NCBI GenBank assembly: GCA_964450955.1
Contig: CAYVFI010000019.1
Coordinates: 61,278 to 125,277, forward strand
DNA: 64,000 nt
Reading direction: 5' to 3'
DNA from: CAYNWT01 sp964450955
GTDB taxonomy: Bacteria > Planctomycetota > Planctomycetia > Planctomycetales > Planctomycetaceae
Both the position numbers and the translations under genes were made by a program. Positions 9,334 through 21,408 of this stretch are shown here, piece by piece. A model generated the notes under the pieces. That model saw only the letters and a list, made by a program, of their open reading frames with translations. It ran no database searches and was not told the origin of the DNA. How positions within the stretch are numbered: the first letter of the stretch is position 1; the number at the start of each line of letters is the position of its first letter.

Positions 9334-10845
9334 ATGCGTTTCCACATCACAACGGCTTTTGTCTTCGTCGGGGCTTTAGCCCTTGCCCCCACGTCTGGAA
9401 GAGCTCAGGTCGGAGACGCCCCCGGGCAGAAAACGACAACAAGCCAGGTCGAGTTGAAACGCTGGTTTGTTGAGCCATCGGAAGTGAACGACGTCATTCG
9501 TACCAGTGACGAAACCAACTTCCTGAAGGCAGCTTCGTTTGCTCCACAGTCCGGTTCGCGGAACCAACTGCCGGCCACGACACCCAGTGCGACGTCAGGA
9601 TCGACGCTGCCTCTTCCACCAGTCGCTCCATCAGCGGGTGTCAACCAGGTTCCCGTCGAGACTCTCCCAATACCACCGTCACCAATCGCCAAAGGTCACA
9701 CTGTTCCTTCGGCAACTGCGGCACCCGTTGCGGAGCAATCGCTTCCCGCATACCCCGGCACAACACAGTCAACGGCACCGAAGGTCGATTCTACCAGCGC
9801 CAGTTTAGGCTCTACTCAGCCGGGCTGTATGCCCAATCCGTACTCCATGACCAGTCCATTTACGGTCGGAGCAGGTTGTTCGACTGGCCAGTGCGGTACC
9901 TCAGCCTGCGGGACGCAGTGCGGGTCGTGTTGTACATCCTGTCGCCCACCTTCGCTTTGCGATCGCGGGTGTCGCAGCTGGACCTTCTCAGCCGGTGCAC
10001 TTTTCCTGTTCCGCAGCCGACCAAACCGGCAGCCGTTGATTTTCGATCCACTTGGTTCAGGTCAGGCCATTGACGGGAGCAACTTCTCATTTGGACTACA
10101 GACGGGTTTCGAAGGAACAGCCGTGCGTCACAGAGCATTCGGCGACTGGGATTTTGAGACGAGGTACTTCGGCATCGAAGACTGGTCAGCGTTGCAGTCG
10201 CAGCGGTTCGACGGAAACCCAATTGCAATCAGCAATACTCCGCCAACATTCGTTTCAGGGCCGCGACGAGTGGTTTCACGGTACTCATCAGACATCCACA
10301 ACTTTGAGTGGAACCTAAAGAAGCCTGTGGGTAACGGAATGAACTTCCTGATTGGCGTCCGGCATCTGCAGCTGAACGAAAAGTTAAACACCCGCTTCAC
10401 GTCTCTACTGACACCACCAATCTCAACCGAAGACTACCGAATCAACACTACAAACCGGCTGTACGGTTTGCAGGCTGGACTCAGCAAGGCTTTGTGCAGC
10501 GACTGTTCGTACTGCTTTGAGATCTACGGAAAAGCCGGCGTCTTCGCGAACGACTCGCAACAGCAGTCCTCGTTAGTCAACTTCCTTGACCCGATAGTGG
10601 AGTTCGGTATCAATGATCGCGACACCCAGGTCTCATTCGTCGGAGAACTCGGTCTGCGGTACACGTACAATCTCTGCGAGAACGTCAACTTCATCGCCGG
10701 CTACCGCGGCCTTTGGGTTGACGGGGTAAGTCTGGCCAGCGACCAGATCCCAAGCACCAACTTCGCTGGCATCTCATCAAACATCGATAACAGCGGCGAA
10801 GTCTTCTACCACGGCGGAACCTTCGGCGTCGAGTTCCGCTTCTAA
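9334..10845 (+). CDS. Outer-membrane beta-barrel protein with Cys-rich region (BBP7-like)
   Basis: This 503-aa protein starts with a Sec signal peptide that probably ends after GRAQ. Residues 25-170 are Pro/Ser/Thr-rich. Residues about 180-215 hold a cluster of Cys residues (about ten, in patterns such as CGTQCGSCCTSC). From about residue 215 to the end, alternating aromatic/polar strands lead to a C-terminal Phe (GTFGVEFRF), as is usual for outer-membrane barrels. Planctomycetes carry many such Cys-rich barrel proteins (the BBP7 family), and I place it there with moderate confidence. It probably sits in the outer membrane and may be cross-linked through its cysteines. Confidence 0.75.
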   Translation: MRFHITTAFVFVGALALAPTSGRAQVGDAPGQKTTTSQVELKRWFVEPSEVNDVIRTSDETNFLKAASFAPQSGSRNQLPATTPSATSGSTLPLPPVAPSAGVNQVPVETLPIPPSPIAKGHTVPSATAAPVAEQSLPAYPGTTQSTAPKVDSTSASLGSTQPGCMPNPYSMTSPFTVGAGCSTGQCGTSACGTQCGSCCTSCRPPSLCDRGCRSWTFSAGALFLFRSRPNRQPLIFDPLGSGQAIDGSNFSFGLQTGFEGTAVRHRAFGDWDFETRYFGIEDWSALQSQRFDGNPIAISNTPPTFVSGPRRVVSRYSSDIHNFEWNLKKPVGNGMNFLIGVRHLQLNEKLNTRFTSLLTPPISTEDYRINTTNRLYGLQAGLSKALCSDCSYCFEIYGKAGVFANDSQQQSSLVNFLDPIVEFGINDRDTQVSFVGELGLRYTYNLCENVNFIAGYRGLWVDGVSLASDQIPSTNFAGISSNIDNSGEVFYHGGTFGVEFRF

Positions 10846-10858
10846 GAACAGCATGCTG

Positions 10859-10904
10859 CCTCTCCCGTCTACCGCAGAAGCCGCGGTCTCTGCAGCGGGA
10901 GAGG
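10859..10904. terminator. Terminator-like hairpin between convergent genes
   Basis: A 9-bp perfect stem (CCTCTCCCG paired with CGGGAGAGG) encloses a second 5-bp stem (ACCGC with GCGGT). It lies 13 bp after the barrel-gene stop and downstream of the convergent metF gene. There is no long T run, so it is probably a barrier or mRNA-end structure rather than a classical intrinsic terminator. Confidence 0.5.
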
Positions 10905-11022
10905 ACACCGTGCACACGCGAGCCATCCGTTCTCGCAGTGTTAGTCCCGGGTCGGAGTGGGTTGTCGAAGTTGGCCAGGTCAACCCGAACGCCACCGACT
11001 CCCATCGGTCGGCCAAATCAAC

Positions 11023-11895
11023 TTACGACCGCGCGAACTCCAACGCGTCTAAAATTCGCTCAGCAGCCCTGGACTTGTTTAGCACATAGAAGTGAATGCC
11101 AGGCACCCCGGCGTCCATAAGTTCTCGACACTGCTGAATCGCGTAGTCGACTCCGATTTCAAACTGAGCGTCGGGGTCGTCCTGAACCGCTTCCAACCGG
11201 CCGGCAAGTTCAGCAGGGAATTCAGATCCGCACATCGAAGTAATTCGTTTGATTCGGGCGAACTCGGTGATGGGCATGATCCCAGGAACAATTGGAATCC
11301 TGATTCCGGCTTGCTCGCATTGTTCACGCCAGTTCAAAAACTTGTCGTTGTTGTAAAACAATTGCGTATAAACCGCGTCTGCTCCGCAATCGACTTTGCG
11401 TTTAAGATGCTCAATGTCGGTTGCCAGGTCTGCCGCTTCCGGGTGGCGTTCAGGATAACCTGCAACTCCAATCCCAAAGTCGGGGAAGTGGTCTCGAATA
11501 AGTGTCACAAGTTCGTTGGCGTGGCTCAGCCCGCCTTCTACGGCGCTGAAGTTTTCCTGGCCTTCCGGCGGATCGCCTCGCAAAGCCATGATGTTGTGCA
11601 CACCGCTATCCGCTGCCTTGTTGAGCCACCGCAGCAGTTCCTCTTTGGTTGAACCCACGCAGGTGAAATGAGCGGTCGCGGTCTGGCCCAGGTCGTCCTG
11701 AATCCTGCGGCACCAGTCGTATGTCTTGGCCTGGGTGCTGCCTCCGGCTCCATAGGTGCACGAGACAAACCCGGGCGAGTACTCCATCAGTTTCCGGAGA
11801 TGCGTGAGGAGTGCCTGTTCGCCGGCTTCAGTTTTCGGAGGGAAGATCTCGATCGACAGGCAAAAGCCTTTGGCGAGCGTTTCGGAGAGTCTCAT
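11023..11895 (-). CDS. metF: 5,10-methylenetetrahydrofolate reductase
   Basis: The 290-aa product has the FAD-binding TIM-barrel layout of MetF, which reduces methylene-THF to methyl-THF for methionine synthesis. The N-terminal IEIFPPKTE motif carries the catalytic Glu. Also visible are SCTYGAGGST, THFTCVG-like (TAHFTCVGST), MALRGDPPEG, the GVAGYPERHPEA flavin/folate loop and DAVYTQLFYNN. The length is normal for the bacterial enzyme. The C-terminal GIHFYVLNKS motif is intact. It is monocistronic and divergent from the 12129 gene. I saw no SAM or cobalamin riboswitch in its leader. Confidence 0.96.
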   Translation of the reverse strand: MRLSETLAKGFCLSIEIFPPKTEAGEQALLTHLRKLMEYSPGFVSCTYGAGGSTQAKTYDWCRRIQDDLGQTATAHFTCVGSTKEELLRWLNKAADSGVHNIMALRGDPPEGQENFSAVEGGLSHANELVTLIRDHFPDFGIGVAGYPERHPEAADLATDIEHLKRKVDCGADAVYTQLFYNNDKFLNWREQCEQAGIRIPIVPGIMPITEFARIKRITSMCGSEFPAELAGRLEAVQDDPDAQFEIGVDYAIQQCRELMDAGVPGIHFYVLNKSRAAERILDALEFARS

Positions 11896-12060
11896 TGGGT
11901 TCTCTTTTGGTGTAACAGCTACCTGGTTTAATCAACCATCCGCAGTCAGAAGGCCCGGCCAGAACGCCACATTGACGTCGCGACTGCAGATTTCCGCCAT
12001 CCCAGCATAGTCTGTGCATGGTACCTGTGGCCACTTCACTCTTCCTAACTCAATGCCCAA

Positions 12061-12090
12061 TTGAGACTTCTGGCTTAAATCCGGTACAAT
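12061..12090 (+). promoter_or_regulatory. Sigma-70-type promoter for the 12129 gene
   Basis: A TTGAGA hexamer (12061-12066) and a TACAAT hexamer (12085-12090) are separated by 18 bp. They differ from the consensus by one base each. The predicted transcript would start near 12097, about 30 nt before the ATG at 12129. This is the clearest housekeeping promoter I noticed in the window. Confidence 0.55.
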
Positions 12091-12128
12091 TGGGCCTTCT
12101 GGCCAGTCTTCCACAGAGACGCTAACGC

Positions 12129-13256
12129 ATGCGTTTTCAAAACTCACAACCTTCCCCACCATTCGGCGGCCGCGACCGCATCATGGTCTTCATGTTTCTT
12201 GGAGCCCTCGCGATTTTCTTTGCGGTGAAGGTCGGTTCGAACCCCGACTTCTGGAAGGCAATGAAAAAGAAGCCGGGCGACCTGATGGAGACATCGAAGG
12301 TTGACGAGAATCCCGAGATGCTTCGAGGTGACGAGAACCTGTTTACGCAGGGCGGTATCGAAACCATCCCACCGCCAACCACTGTCAGCATTACCGGTGA
12401 TTCAGAACTGCGGATCCCCAAAAGCAACCTGAAACCGGTTCGCGATAACACAATGGGGATTCGCGCGTCTGAACGCCCGTCGTACTACGCGACGTTAAAG
12501 TACGCTCGAGAAACAGACCCGGCCTGGGCTGCTGAAAAATCGCAGCAAATCCCGTACACAATGCTGATGGCGGAACCGTGGGAACACCGCGGCAAACTGA
12601 TTTCAATCAAGGGGCGACTAAGGCGACTGGTTCCCATACCCGCAAGCGCGAATCGGTCTGGTATCAGTATGCTGTATGACGCATGGGTGTTCTCAGAAGA
12701 TTCGGGTAGCAACCCCATACACGTAGTGTGCTCAACAATTCCCCCAGGAATAGAACCAGCAGCCCTGTACAACAACAATCCACCCGAAGTCACACTTAAC
12801 GGGTACTTCTTCAAAACGCAGGGCTACAGGTCAAAGGGCGACGGGACTCAGGAAGTAAGCCTGCACACCGCGCCGCTGGTTCTTGCGTCAGGTTTGAATT
12901 TCGTTCCCGTCGTGCAGGCCGAAACTCGCGACATTGCTTCTGAGATGGTCCCCTGGTTGTGGTGGTTCGCAATTGGTGTTGCTGTCGTGCTGGGAATGGT
13001 GCTGTGGAACTTCGCAATCAGCGATTGGTCGTTCAGACACACTCGCGCGCATGGATTGTTACATGCAGAACCGGTGCCCGACTTCCGCGGCGTGGACGCG
13101 CTTTCAACCGGAGAGATGCTTTACGAAATGTCTCGCGATGGCGACTTGCCTGACCGCCAGGATTACTTACCGTCATCAGCAGACTACGCTGCTCGCGCGG
13201 AACCTGTTTCAGGCACCCATGGAGATCTGTTTGGGCTTTTCGATGACGGAGTATGA
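12129..13256 (+). CDS. Membrane-anchored protein of unknown function, two TM helices
   Basis: This 375-aa product has one TM helix at about residues 18-36 and another at about 278-300. The extracytoplasmic domain between them is of mixed alpha/beta character. The segment around residues 160-260 (HRGKLISIKGRLRRL, then EVTLNGYFFK) resembles small-barrel or OB-like domains, but the match is weak. The last 75 residues are cytoplasmic and acidic. It overlaps the next gene by 14 bp (ATG at 13243, stop at 13254-13256). The two are therefore likely co-translated and probably act together in the membrane. No family name recognised. Confidence 0.7.
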   Translation: MRFQNSQPSPPFGGRDRIMVFMFLGALAIFFAVKVGSNPDFWKAMKKKPGDLMETSKVDENPEMLRGDENLFTQGGIETIPPPTTVSITGDSELRIPKSNLKPVRDNTMGIRASERPSYYATLKYARETDPAWAAEKSQQIPYTMLMAEPWEHRGKLISIKGRLRRLVPIPASANRSGISMLYDAWVFSEDSGSNPIHVVCSTIPPGIEPAALYNNNPPEVTLNGYFFKTQGYRSKGDGTQEVSLHTAPLVLASGLNFVPVVQAETRDIASEMVPWLWWFAIGVAVVLGMVLWNFAISDWSFRHTRAHGLLHAEPVPDFRGVDALSTGEMLYEMSRDGDLPDRQDYLPSSADYAARAEPVSGTHGDLFGLFDDGV

Positions 13257-13737
13257 AGAACAGTTTTCCGGCAAAGACCATCACATCGTCGGCTCCGGAA
13301 ACCAGGGCCTGGCTGATGAGGATCCCGACCTGTATGGGATGTTGCTTTTGGCCGATCAGAAAATTGGTAACGTCGGCACGGTCTCTATCTGGATTTGGGC
13401 ACTGTTGGGATTAGGGTCCTGCGTCGGGCTGCACATGCGGTGGTTTGACGCACTGACCGGCATGGACTGTTCAGCATTTCGGGGATTCGGCGTCTACATG
13501 CTGATTTGCACGACAGCGTTTACACTATTCGCAACCATCGATTCGTGGCAGGAACGCAGCGTTTACTACAGTATGCGAAACGAAATCCTAAACGCGCTGC
13601 AGAAGAATGGGCGTTCTGTGTATTCCATCCTGACAACAATTCAGTCGGACGAACTGTTGAAAAACATTGCCGGGCAATTGAAGGACGACCGCAATATTCA
13701 GGTGTCCGCGAACCCGGCAGACGCTGTCAGGTTCTAA
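13243..13737 (+). CDS. Small membrane protein translationally coupled to the 12129 gene
   Basis: The probable start is ATG 13243, inside the end of the preceding gene, giving 164 aa. The frame is open further upstream, but that part is the shadow of the previous coding region. Two TM helices lie at about residues 42-60 and 78-98, with a soluble C-terminus ending in DAVRF. Its 3' end overlaps the 3' end of the convergent methyltransferase gene by 11 bp. Function unknown; the overlap suggests it is made in stoichiometry with its neighbour. Confidence 0.65.
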   Translation: MTEYEEQFSGKDHHIVGSGNQGLADEDPDLYGMLLLADQKIGNVGTVSIWIWALLGLGSCVGLHMRWFDALTGMDCSAFRGFGVYMLICTTAFTLFATIDSWQERSVYYSMRNEILNALQKNGRSVYSILTTIQSDELLKNIAGQLKDDRNIQVSANPADAVRF

Positions 13738-14791
13738 ACAAAGTGGACTGCCTGAAGTGGTCGGCAAACACTTCGGTAATCTGACCGGCAATGGCAGCGA
13801 TCACGGGCGGAACCACCGCGTTCCCAAACTGCCGGTAAGCTTGCGTGTCTGATACAACAATCGGAAGCCCCGGCGGGAACCCCATCAGGCGTTGAGCTTC
13901 CGACGGCGTCAGGCGTCGCGGGTTTCCACGCGGTTGGCGAATCAGAATCTCTGAACCGTCTTTGTAGTAACGAGCACTTAGCGTTCGCGATACAGAATCC
14001 AACGGCGCGATGCCGAAACCGAAGCCGTTGCCTTTTTGCCGGTGCTTTTCTGCGTACGCTTGCAGGTAGTTCCAAAGTTTGTCCGAAAGCTGATACTTGG
14101 CATCAACAGACTTCTGCAGAACCGTTTCGAACCGCGGCTTCCGACCGCGCGGTGGCTCGGGGAACTCGAAGTCCGGTTCGTCACCAAAGACGTCTCGGCG
14201 GAAGCCGACGATGAAGACCCGCTCTCGGTGTTGTGGGACGTACTTCGCGGCGTCAATGATCTTATGGAAGACCGTATAACCAAGTTCGTCCAAAGTGGAT
14301 TGGATGACTTGCCAGGTTCGACCTTTATCGTGAGAACACAGATTCTTCACATTCTCAAGAAAGACGACAGCCGGCTTTTTTGCTGCGACAACTTCTGCAA
14401 CATGGAAGAACAGCGTGCCCTGCGTCTTGTCTTTGAATCCGTGTTTGCGGCCAAGACTGTTTTTCTTCGAAACGCCGGCTATTGAAAACGGCTGGCACGG
14501 AAATCCACCGGCCAAAATATCGTGATCAGGGATATCGGCCGGATCGATGGTGGTGATGTCCCCGAACGGTTCTTCACCAAACCACGCCTCGTAAGTCTTC
14601 CGCGCGAACCGGTCGATTTCAGACGAGAACACACAACGGCCACCGGCCGCTTCCAGTCCCAATCGGAACCCGCCGACGCCGGAAAACAGGTCGATAAAGG
14701 AAAACGGAATCTGCGCGCCGACTTTCGATAGCGCACGGCGACCTCGGGCAGAGGTTCGTGGCTGCACTGGCGTTGTGACTCCGTTCTTCAT
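13727..14791 (-). CDS. DNA (cytosine-5-)-methyltransferase, Dcm-like
   Basis: From ATG 14791 the protein has about 354 aa; the open frame upstream to 14944 encodes non-conserved residues. All C5-methylase motifs are present: motif I FIDLFSGVGGFRLGLE, motif IV GGFPCQPFS with the catalytic Cys, motif VI FLENVKN, motif VIII QHRERVFIVG and motif X RQFGNAVVPPV. The target-recognition region contains KGNGFGFG and RTLSARYYKDGSEIL, close to E. coli Dcm, followed by PRRLTPSEAQRLMGF. I therefore infer CCWGG-type specificity. No restriction endonuclease or vsr gene is next to it, so it is an orphan methylase. Confidence 0.93.
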   Translation of the reverse strand: MKNGVTTPVQPRTSARGRRALSKVGAQIPFSFIDLFSGVGGFRLGLEAAGGRCVFSSEIDRFARKTYEAWFGEEPFGDITTIDPADIPDHDILAGGFPCQPFSIAGVSKKNSLGRKHGFKDKTQGTLFFHVAEVVAAKKPAVVFLENVKNLCSHDKGRTWQVIQSTLDELGYTVFHKIIDAAKYVPQHRERVFIVGFRRDVFGDEPDFEFPEPPRGRKPRFETVLQKSVDAKYQLSDKLWNYLQAYAEKHRQKGNGFGFGIAPLDSVSRTLSARYYKDGSEILIRQPRGNPRRLTPSEAQRLMGFPPGLPIVVSDTQAYRQFGNAVVPPVIAAIAGQITEVFADHFRQSTLFRT

Positions 14792-14978
14792 GCTTCCCGT
14801 TTCGAATCCCAAACAGTATCGGCTGCTCGCAAGCGGTGTACAAGCCCTGCAGCCTGCCCGGTTCTGGCAGAAAACATCGATTCGTAAGTTATCCGACGGG
14901 TCCGCGTGAAACACTTCGCGAACCGTGGTAAAACGGTTATCCACGATATCCTAAACAACAAATTGCCGACTGGTGCGC

Positions 14979-15539
14979 ATGGCCGCTAATCGAAGAAAAA
15001 AATGGCGATCAACAACAATCCTCAGCGTTCGCAAAGACGGACTGGTGGCGATTGGTGGCGATGGGCAAGTGTCGTTCGGCGACACGGTCATGAAAGCCGA
15101 CTCAACAAAAGTTCGCTGGCTGATTGAAAAAAAAGTGGTCACCGGTTTTGCTGGATCCACCGCCGATGCCTTCGCTCTGCTGGAACGCTTCGAAGCCAAG
15201 GTGAAAGACTTTCCCGGAAACATCGGTCGCGCGGCGACTGAACTGGCCCGCGACTGGCGTACCGATCGAGCTTTGCGTCGGTTGGAAGCGTTGATGATTG
15301 TGGTCGACGCAGAAAACACACTGCTCATTAGCGGAACCGGAGATGTGGTAAGTCCGACCGATGGAATTATTGGGATTGGTTCTGGCGGACAGTTCGCCAC
15401 CGCCGCCGCGAGAGCCCTGGTGGCTCATTCGAAACTCTCTGCGACAGAGATTGTGCGAGAGTCGCTGAAGGTCGCGGCGGGTATCGACATTTATACGAAT
15501 GACAACATTGTCGTGGAGGAACTCAAGTGTTCGAACTGA
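14979..15539 (+). CDS. hslV: HslV, peptidase subunit of the HslUV (ClpYQ) protease
   Basis: This Ntn-hydrolase subunit of about 186 aa forms the proteolytic core with HslU. The diagnostic block is STTILSVRKDG followed by GGDGQVSFGDTVMK. The catalytic Thr is the first Thr of TTIL, normally residue 2 after Met removal. Here it is residue 12 from ATG 14979 (14 from GTG 14973), behind a basic segment (AANRRKKWRS). No in-frame start codon lies closer, so exposure of the threonine needs processing. The gene overlaps hslU by 13 bp, giving a coupled operon. Confidence 0.95.
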   Translation: MAANRRKKWRSTTILSVRKDGLVAIGGDGQVSFGDTVMKADSTKVRWLIEKKVVTGFAGSTADAFALLERFEAKVKDFPGNIGRAATELARDWRTDRALRRLEALMIVVDAENTLLISGTGDVVSPTDGIIGIGSGGQFATAAARALVAHSKLSATEIVRESLKVAAGIDIYTNDNIVVEELKCSN

Positions 15540-16876
15540 CGCCCAGCGAAATCGTCGCGAAGCTAGACGAACACATTGTCGGCCAGGCACCAGCCAAACG
15601 AGCCGTAGCCATCGCGCTGCGCAACCGCTGGCGCTGGCGGCAACTGTCGGACGAACTACGCCGTGAAGTGACGCCCAAGAATATCCTGATGATGGGACCT
15701 ACCGGTGTCGGAAAAACCGAAATCACGCGGCGCCTGGCCAAACTAACCGGCGCGCCGTTTGTGAAGGTTGAAGCGACCAAGTACACCGAGGTTGGCTACT
15801 ACGGTCGCGATGTTGAAAGCATCATCCGTGACCTGGCTGAAGCAGCCATTACTTTGGTTCGCAATCGCAAACGCATCGAAGTTGAAGAGATCGCAAAAGA
15901 CCGTGTTGAAGACAAGCTGCTGGACCTGTTGGTTCCGTCGCCTGAATGGGATCCGGACGGCGATAACCGGGAAGAGTCAGCCGATCGTCATCAGCGAACA
16001 GCAGAGAAGATGCGACAAAAGCTGCAGGATGGGCAACTGGAAGATCGCATCGTGGAACTGCAGGTTGAGACTCGAAACTCACCGGTTCAGGTTCTGACCA
16101 ACATGACCGGCATGGAACAGATGGACGTCGATTTGCAGGGTATGTTCGAACGCATGATGCCGCCGCGGCAAAGCAACGAACGCATCGTGAAAATCAGTGA
16201 AGCTCGTGAGATTCTGCTGGAACAGGAAATCGAATCGTTGATGGATCGCGACGCGATTAACGAAGAAGGCCTCAGACTGGCCGAAGACAGTGGCATCATA
16301 TTCCTGGACGAAATCGACAAGATTTGCTCGTCGTCCGAAGGTTCTCGAAGTGGCGATGTAAGCCGCCAGGGCGTGCAACGCGATTTGCTGCCGATTGTGG
16401 AGGGAACCACGGTTCAAACGCGGTACGGTTCTGTCAGCACAGACCAAATGTTGTTCATCGCTGCCGGAGCGTTTCACCGAGCCCGGCCGTCGGACCTCAT
16501 GCCGGAATTGCAGGGGCGGTTCCCGATTCGCGTGGAACTAACCGATCTTACCCGCGACGACTTCGTACGGATTTTGACGGAACCATCTGCATCACTAACA
16601 CGCCAGTACGCTGAACTTCTCAAGACCGACGGCGTGACTCTGGACTTCACCAAAGACGGCATCGGCGCATTGGCTGACGCCGCGTTCCATGTGAACCAGT
16701 CAACGCAAAACATTGGTGCCCGACGACTGCAGACAATTCTTGAACGCCTGCTGGAAGACGTGAGCTTCGACGCCCCCAACGTCAAGAAGAAGAAACTCGT
16801 CATCGACGCCGACTACGTGACTCGCCAGCTTGAAGAGATTACGAAGGACGAAGATCTAAGCCGATTCATTCTGTAA
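15527..16876 (+). CDS. hslU: HslU, ATPase subunit of the HslUV protease
   Basis: This 449-aa AAA+ unfoldase feeds substrates to HslV. Translation starts at GTG 15527, preceded by a strong GGAGGA ribosome-binding site inside the end of hslV. Seen motifs are TPSEIVAKLDEHIVGQ, Walker A GPTGVGKTE, the pore loop following KYTEVGYYGRDV, Walker B GIIFLDEIDKI and the sensor/arginine region ELQGRFPIRVEL. The I-domain lies at about residues 110-240. Length and motif order are typical of HslU. A 25-bp perfect inverted repeat lies 37 bp after the stop codon. Confidence 0.97.
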   Translation: MFELTPSEIVAKLDEHIVGQAPAKRAVAIALRNRWRWRQLSDELRREVTPKNILMMGPTGVGKTEITRRLAKLTGAPFVKVEATKYTEVGYYGRDVESIIRDLAEAAITLVRNRKRIEVEEIAKDRVEDKLLDLLVPSPEWDPDGDNREESADRHQRTAEKMRQKLQDGQLEDRIVELQVETRNSPVQVLTNMTGMEQMDVDLQGMFERMMPPRQSNERIVKISEAREILLEQEIESLMDRDAINEEGLRLAEDSGIIFLDEIDKICSSSEGSRSGDVSRQGVQRDLLPIVEGTTVQTRYGSVSTDQMLFIAAGAFHRARPSDLMPELQGRFPIRVELTDLTRDDFVRILTEPSASLTRQYAELLKTDGVTLDFTKDGIGALADAAFHVNQSTQNIGARRLQTILERLLEDVSFDAPNVKKKKLVIDADYVTRQLEEITKDEDLSRFIL

Positions 16877-16913
16877 AGAACCTGCTCGGCCCAACATCGC
16901 TCCGCCGCTTGCT

Positions 16914-16980
16914 GTTTAACCTGTGGTCGAAGACCAGGTCGCGACAAAGGTTCGGCCTGGTCTTCGACCACAGGTTAAAC
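16914..16980. repeat. 25-bp perfect inverted repeat downstream of hslU
   Basis: The left arm at 16914-16938 (beginning GTTTAACCTGTGG) is exactly complementary to the right arm at 16956-16980. The loop is 17 nt, and each arm also holds a smaller imperfect palindrome around GGTCGAAGACC. A transcript would fold into a very stable hairpin and could end hslVU mRNA, although no T tract follows. It could equally be a protein-binding cruciform or a remnant of a small repeat element. Confidence 0.85.
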
Positions 16981-16995
16981 GGAACAACGGCCTCA

Positions 16996-17217
16996 TCACA
17001 CAATTTGACCGCTGTTCGGTTCCTTGATGCTATCTATGCCGTCCGACTGTTGGCGCAAGCGGTAGAAGAACCAACCGAATGCGATGGCCATGTGGAGTGC
17101 ACCCATGAAGGCGGCATACAGCCAACCTGACTCAGAACTGAGTACCCACATGAGTAGGCTGCTAAAAGACACCAGCGAGCCCACGACGCCCATCGCCGAA
17201 AAAAACAGTCCAACCAC
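16996..17217 (-). CDS. Possible small membrane protein downstream of the amidotransferase gene
   Basis: The frame of up to 73 codons starts at GTG 17217 or ATG 17193 and encodes two hydrophobic helices separated by a short turn. It ends in a polar tail (RLRQQSDGIDSIKEP). It follows the amidotransferase gene on the same strand by 84 bp and could be the last gene of the secA operon. I recognise no family. The overlapping frame on the other strand has no membrane or domain pattern. Confidence is limited because the frame is short. Confidence 0.45.
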   Translation of the reverse strand: MVGLFFSAMGVVGSLVSFSSLLMWVLSSESGWLYAAFMGALHMAIAFGWFFYRLRQQSDGIDSIKEPNSGQIV

Positions 17218-17301
17218 GGTCGGCGCGGTTGCGGTTCAGTGAGTTCGCGAACTTCGTAGAGGTTGTCTCAATCCAAAGCCGGAAGCTCCGAACGCGGAGA
17301 A

Positions 17302-17883
17302 CTAGACCGCCAGGAATCGTTTCAACAAATCGACGCCTTCCAGAGACAGGAAACTCTCTGGATGGAATTGCACTCCGAAGGTCGGCAAGGTCTGGTGCTG
17401 TAGCCCCATGACTTCGCGGCCGTAGTCAATATCGTCGGTCCAGGCCGTCATCTTCAGATCTGCGTTAAGTGTGTCCTCGGGAACCACCAGGCTGTGGTAC
17501 CTGGTTGCTTCGAACGGCTGGCTGAGACCTTCAAACACACCTTCACCATTGTGATGGATCATGGATGTCTTGCCGTGCATTAACCGGTCGGCCCGAACCA
17601 CCTTCGCTCCATAAACTTCGGCAATGGATTGATGCCCCAGGCACACACCCAGCAACGGACAGATTGGGCCGAAGTGTGCGATGACTTCTTTGGACAGCCC
17701 GGCCTCGCTGGGAGTGCATGGTCCGGGAGAAACAATGATCCGATCCGGCTTCAACGCTTCGATTTCAGCGATGCTGATCTGGTCGTTGCGTTCAACGCGA
17801 ATATCCAGCGAGCCGTCAATCTCGCCCAGTCGCTGGACCAGGTTGAATGTGAACGAATCGTAGTTGTCGAGAACAAAGATCAT
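17302..17883 (-). CDS. Glutamine amidotransferase of anthranilate/4-amino-4-deoxychorismate synthase (TrpG/PabA)
   Basis: This 193-aa class-I glutamine amidotransferase supplies ammonia to chorismate-using synthases. It begins with LDNYDSFTFNLVQ, has the oxyanion-hole SPGPCTPSEAG, the nucleophile Cys in LLGVCLGHQ, and the catalytic His-Glu in GVQFHPESFLS. TrpG and PabA are interchangeable in many bacteria, so tryptophan and folate roles cannot be separated. No trpE or pabB lies nearby. Its start is 6 bp after the secA stop, so the two are very likely co-transcribed, an unusual pairing. Confidence 0.93.
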   Translation of the reverse strand: MIFVLDNYDSFTFNLVQRLGEIDGSLDIRVERNDQISIAEIEALKPDRIIVSPGPCTPSEAGLSKEVIAHFGPICPLLGVCLGHQSIAEVYGAKVVRADRLMHGKTSMIHHNGEGVFEGLSQPFEATRYHSLVVPEDTLNADLKMTAWTDDIDYGREVMGLQHQTLPTFGVQFHPESFLSLEGVDLLKRFLAV

Positions 17884-17889
17884 CTAATG

Positions 17890-21408
<3,519 letters not shown>

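Noticed and set aside
11896..12128. Possible SAM or cobalamin riboswitch upstream of metF
   Set aside because: No conserved riboswitch core could be recognised in the 233-bp spacer; only a promoter for the opposite gene was clear.
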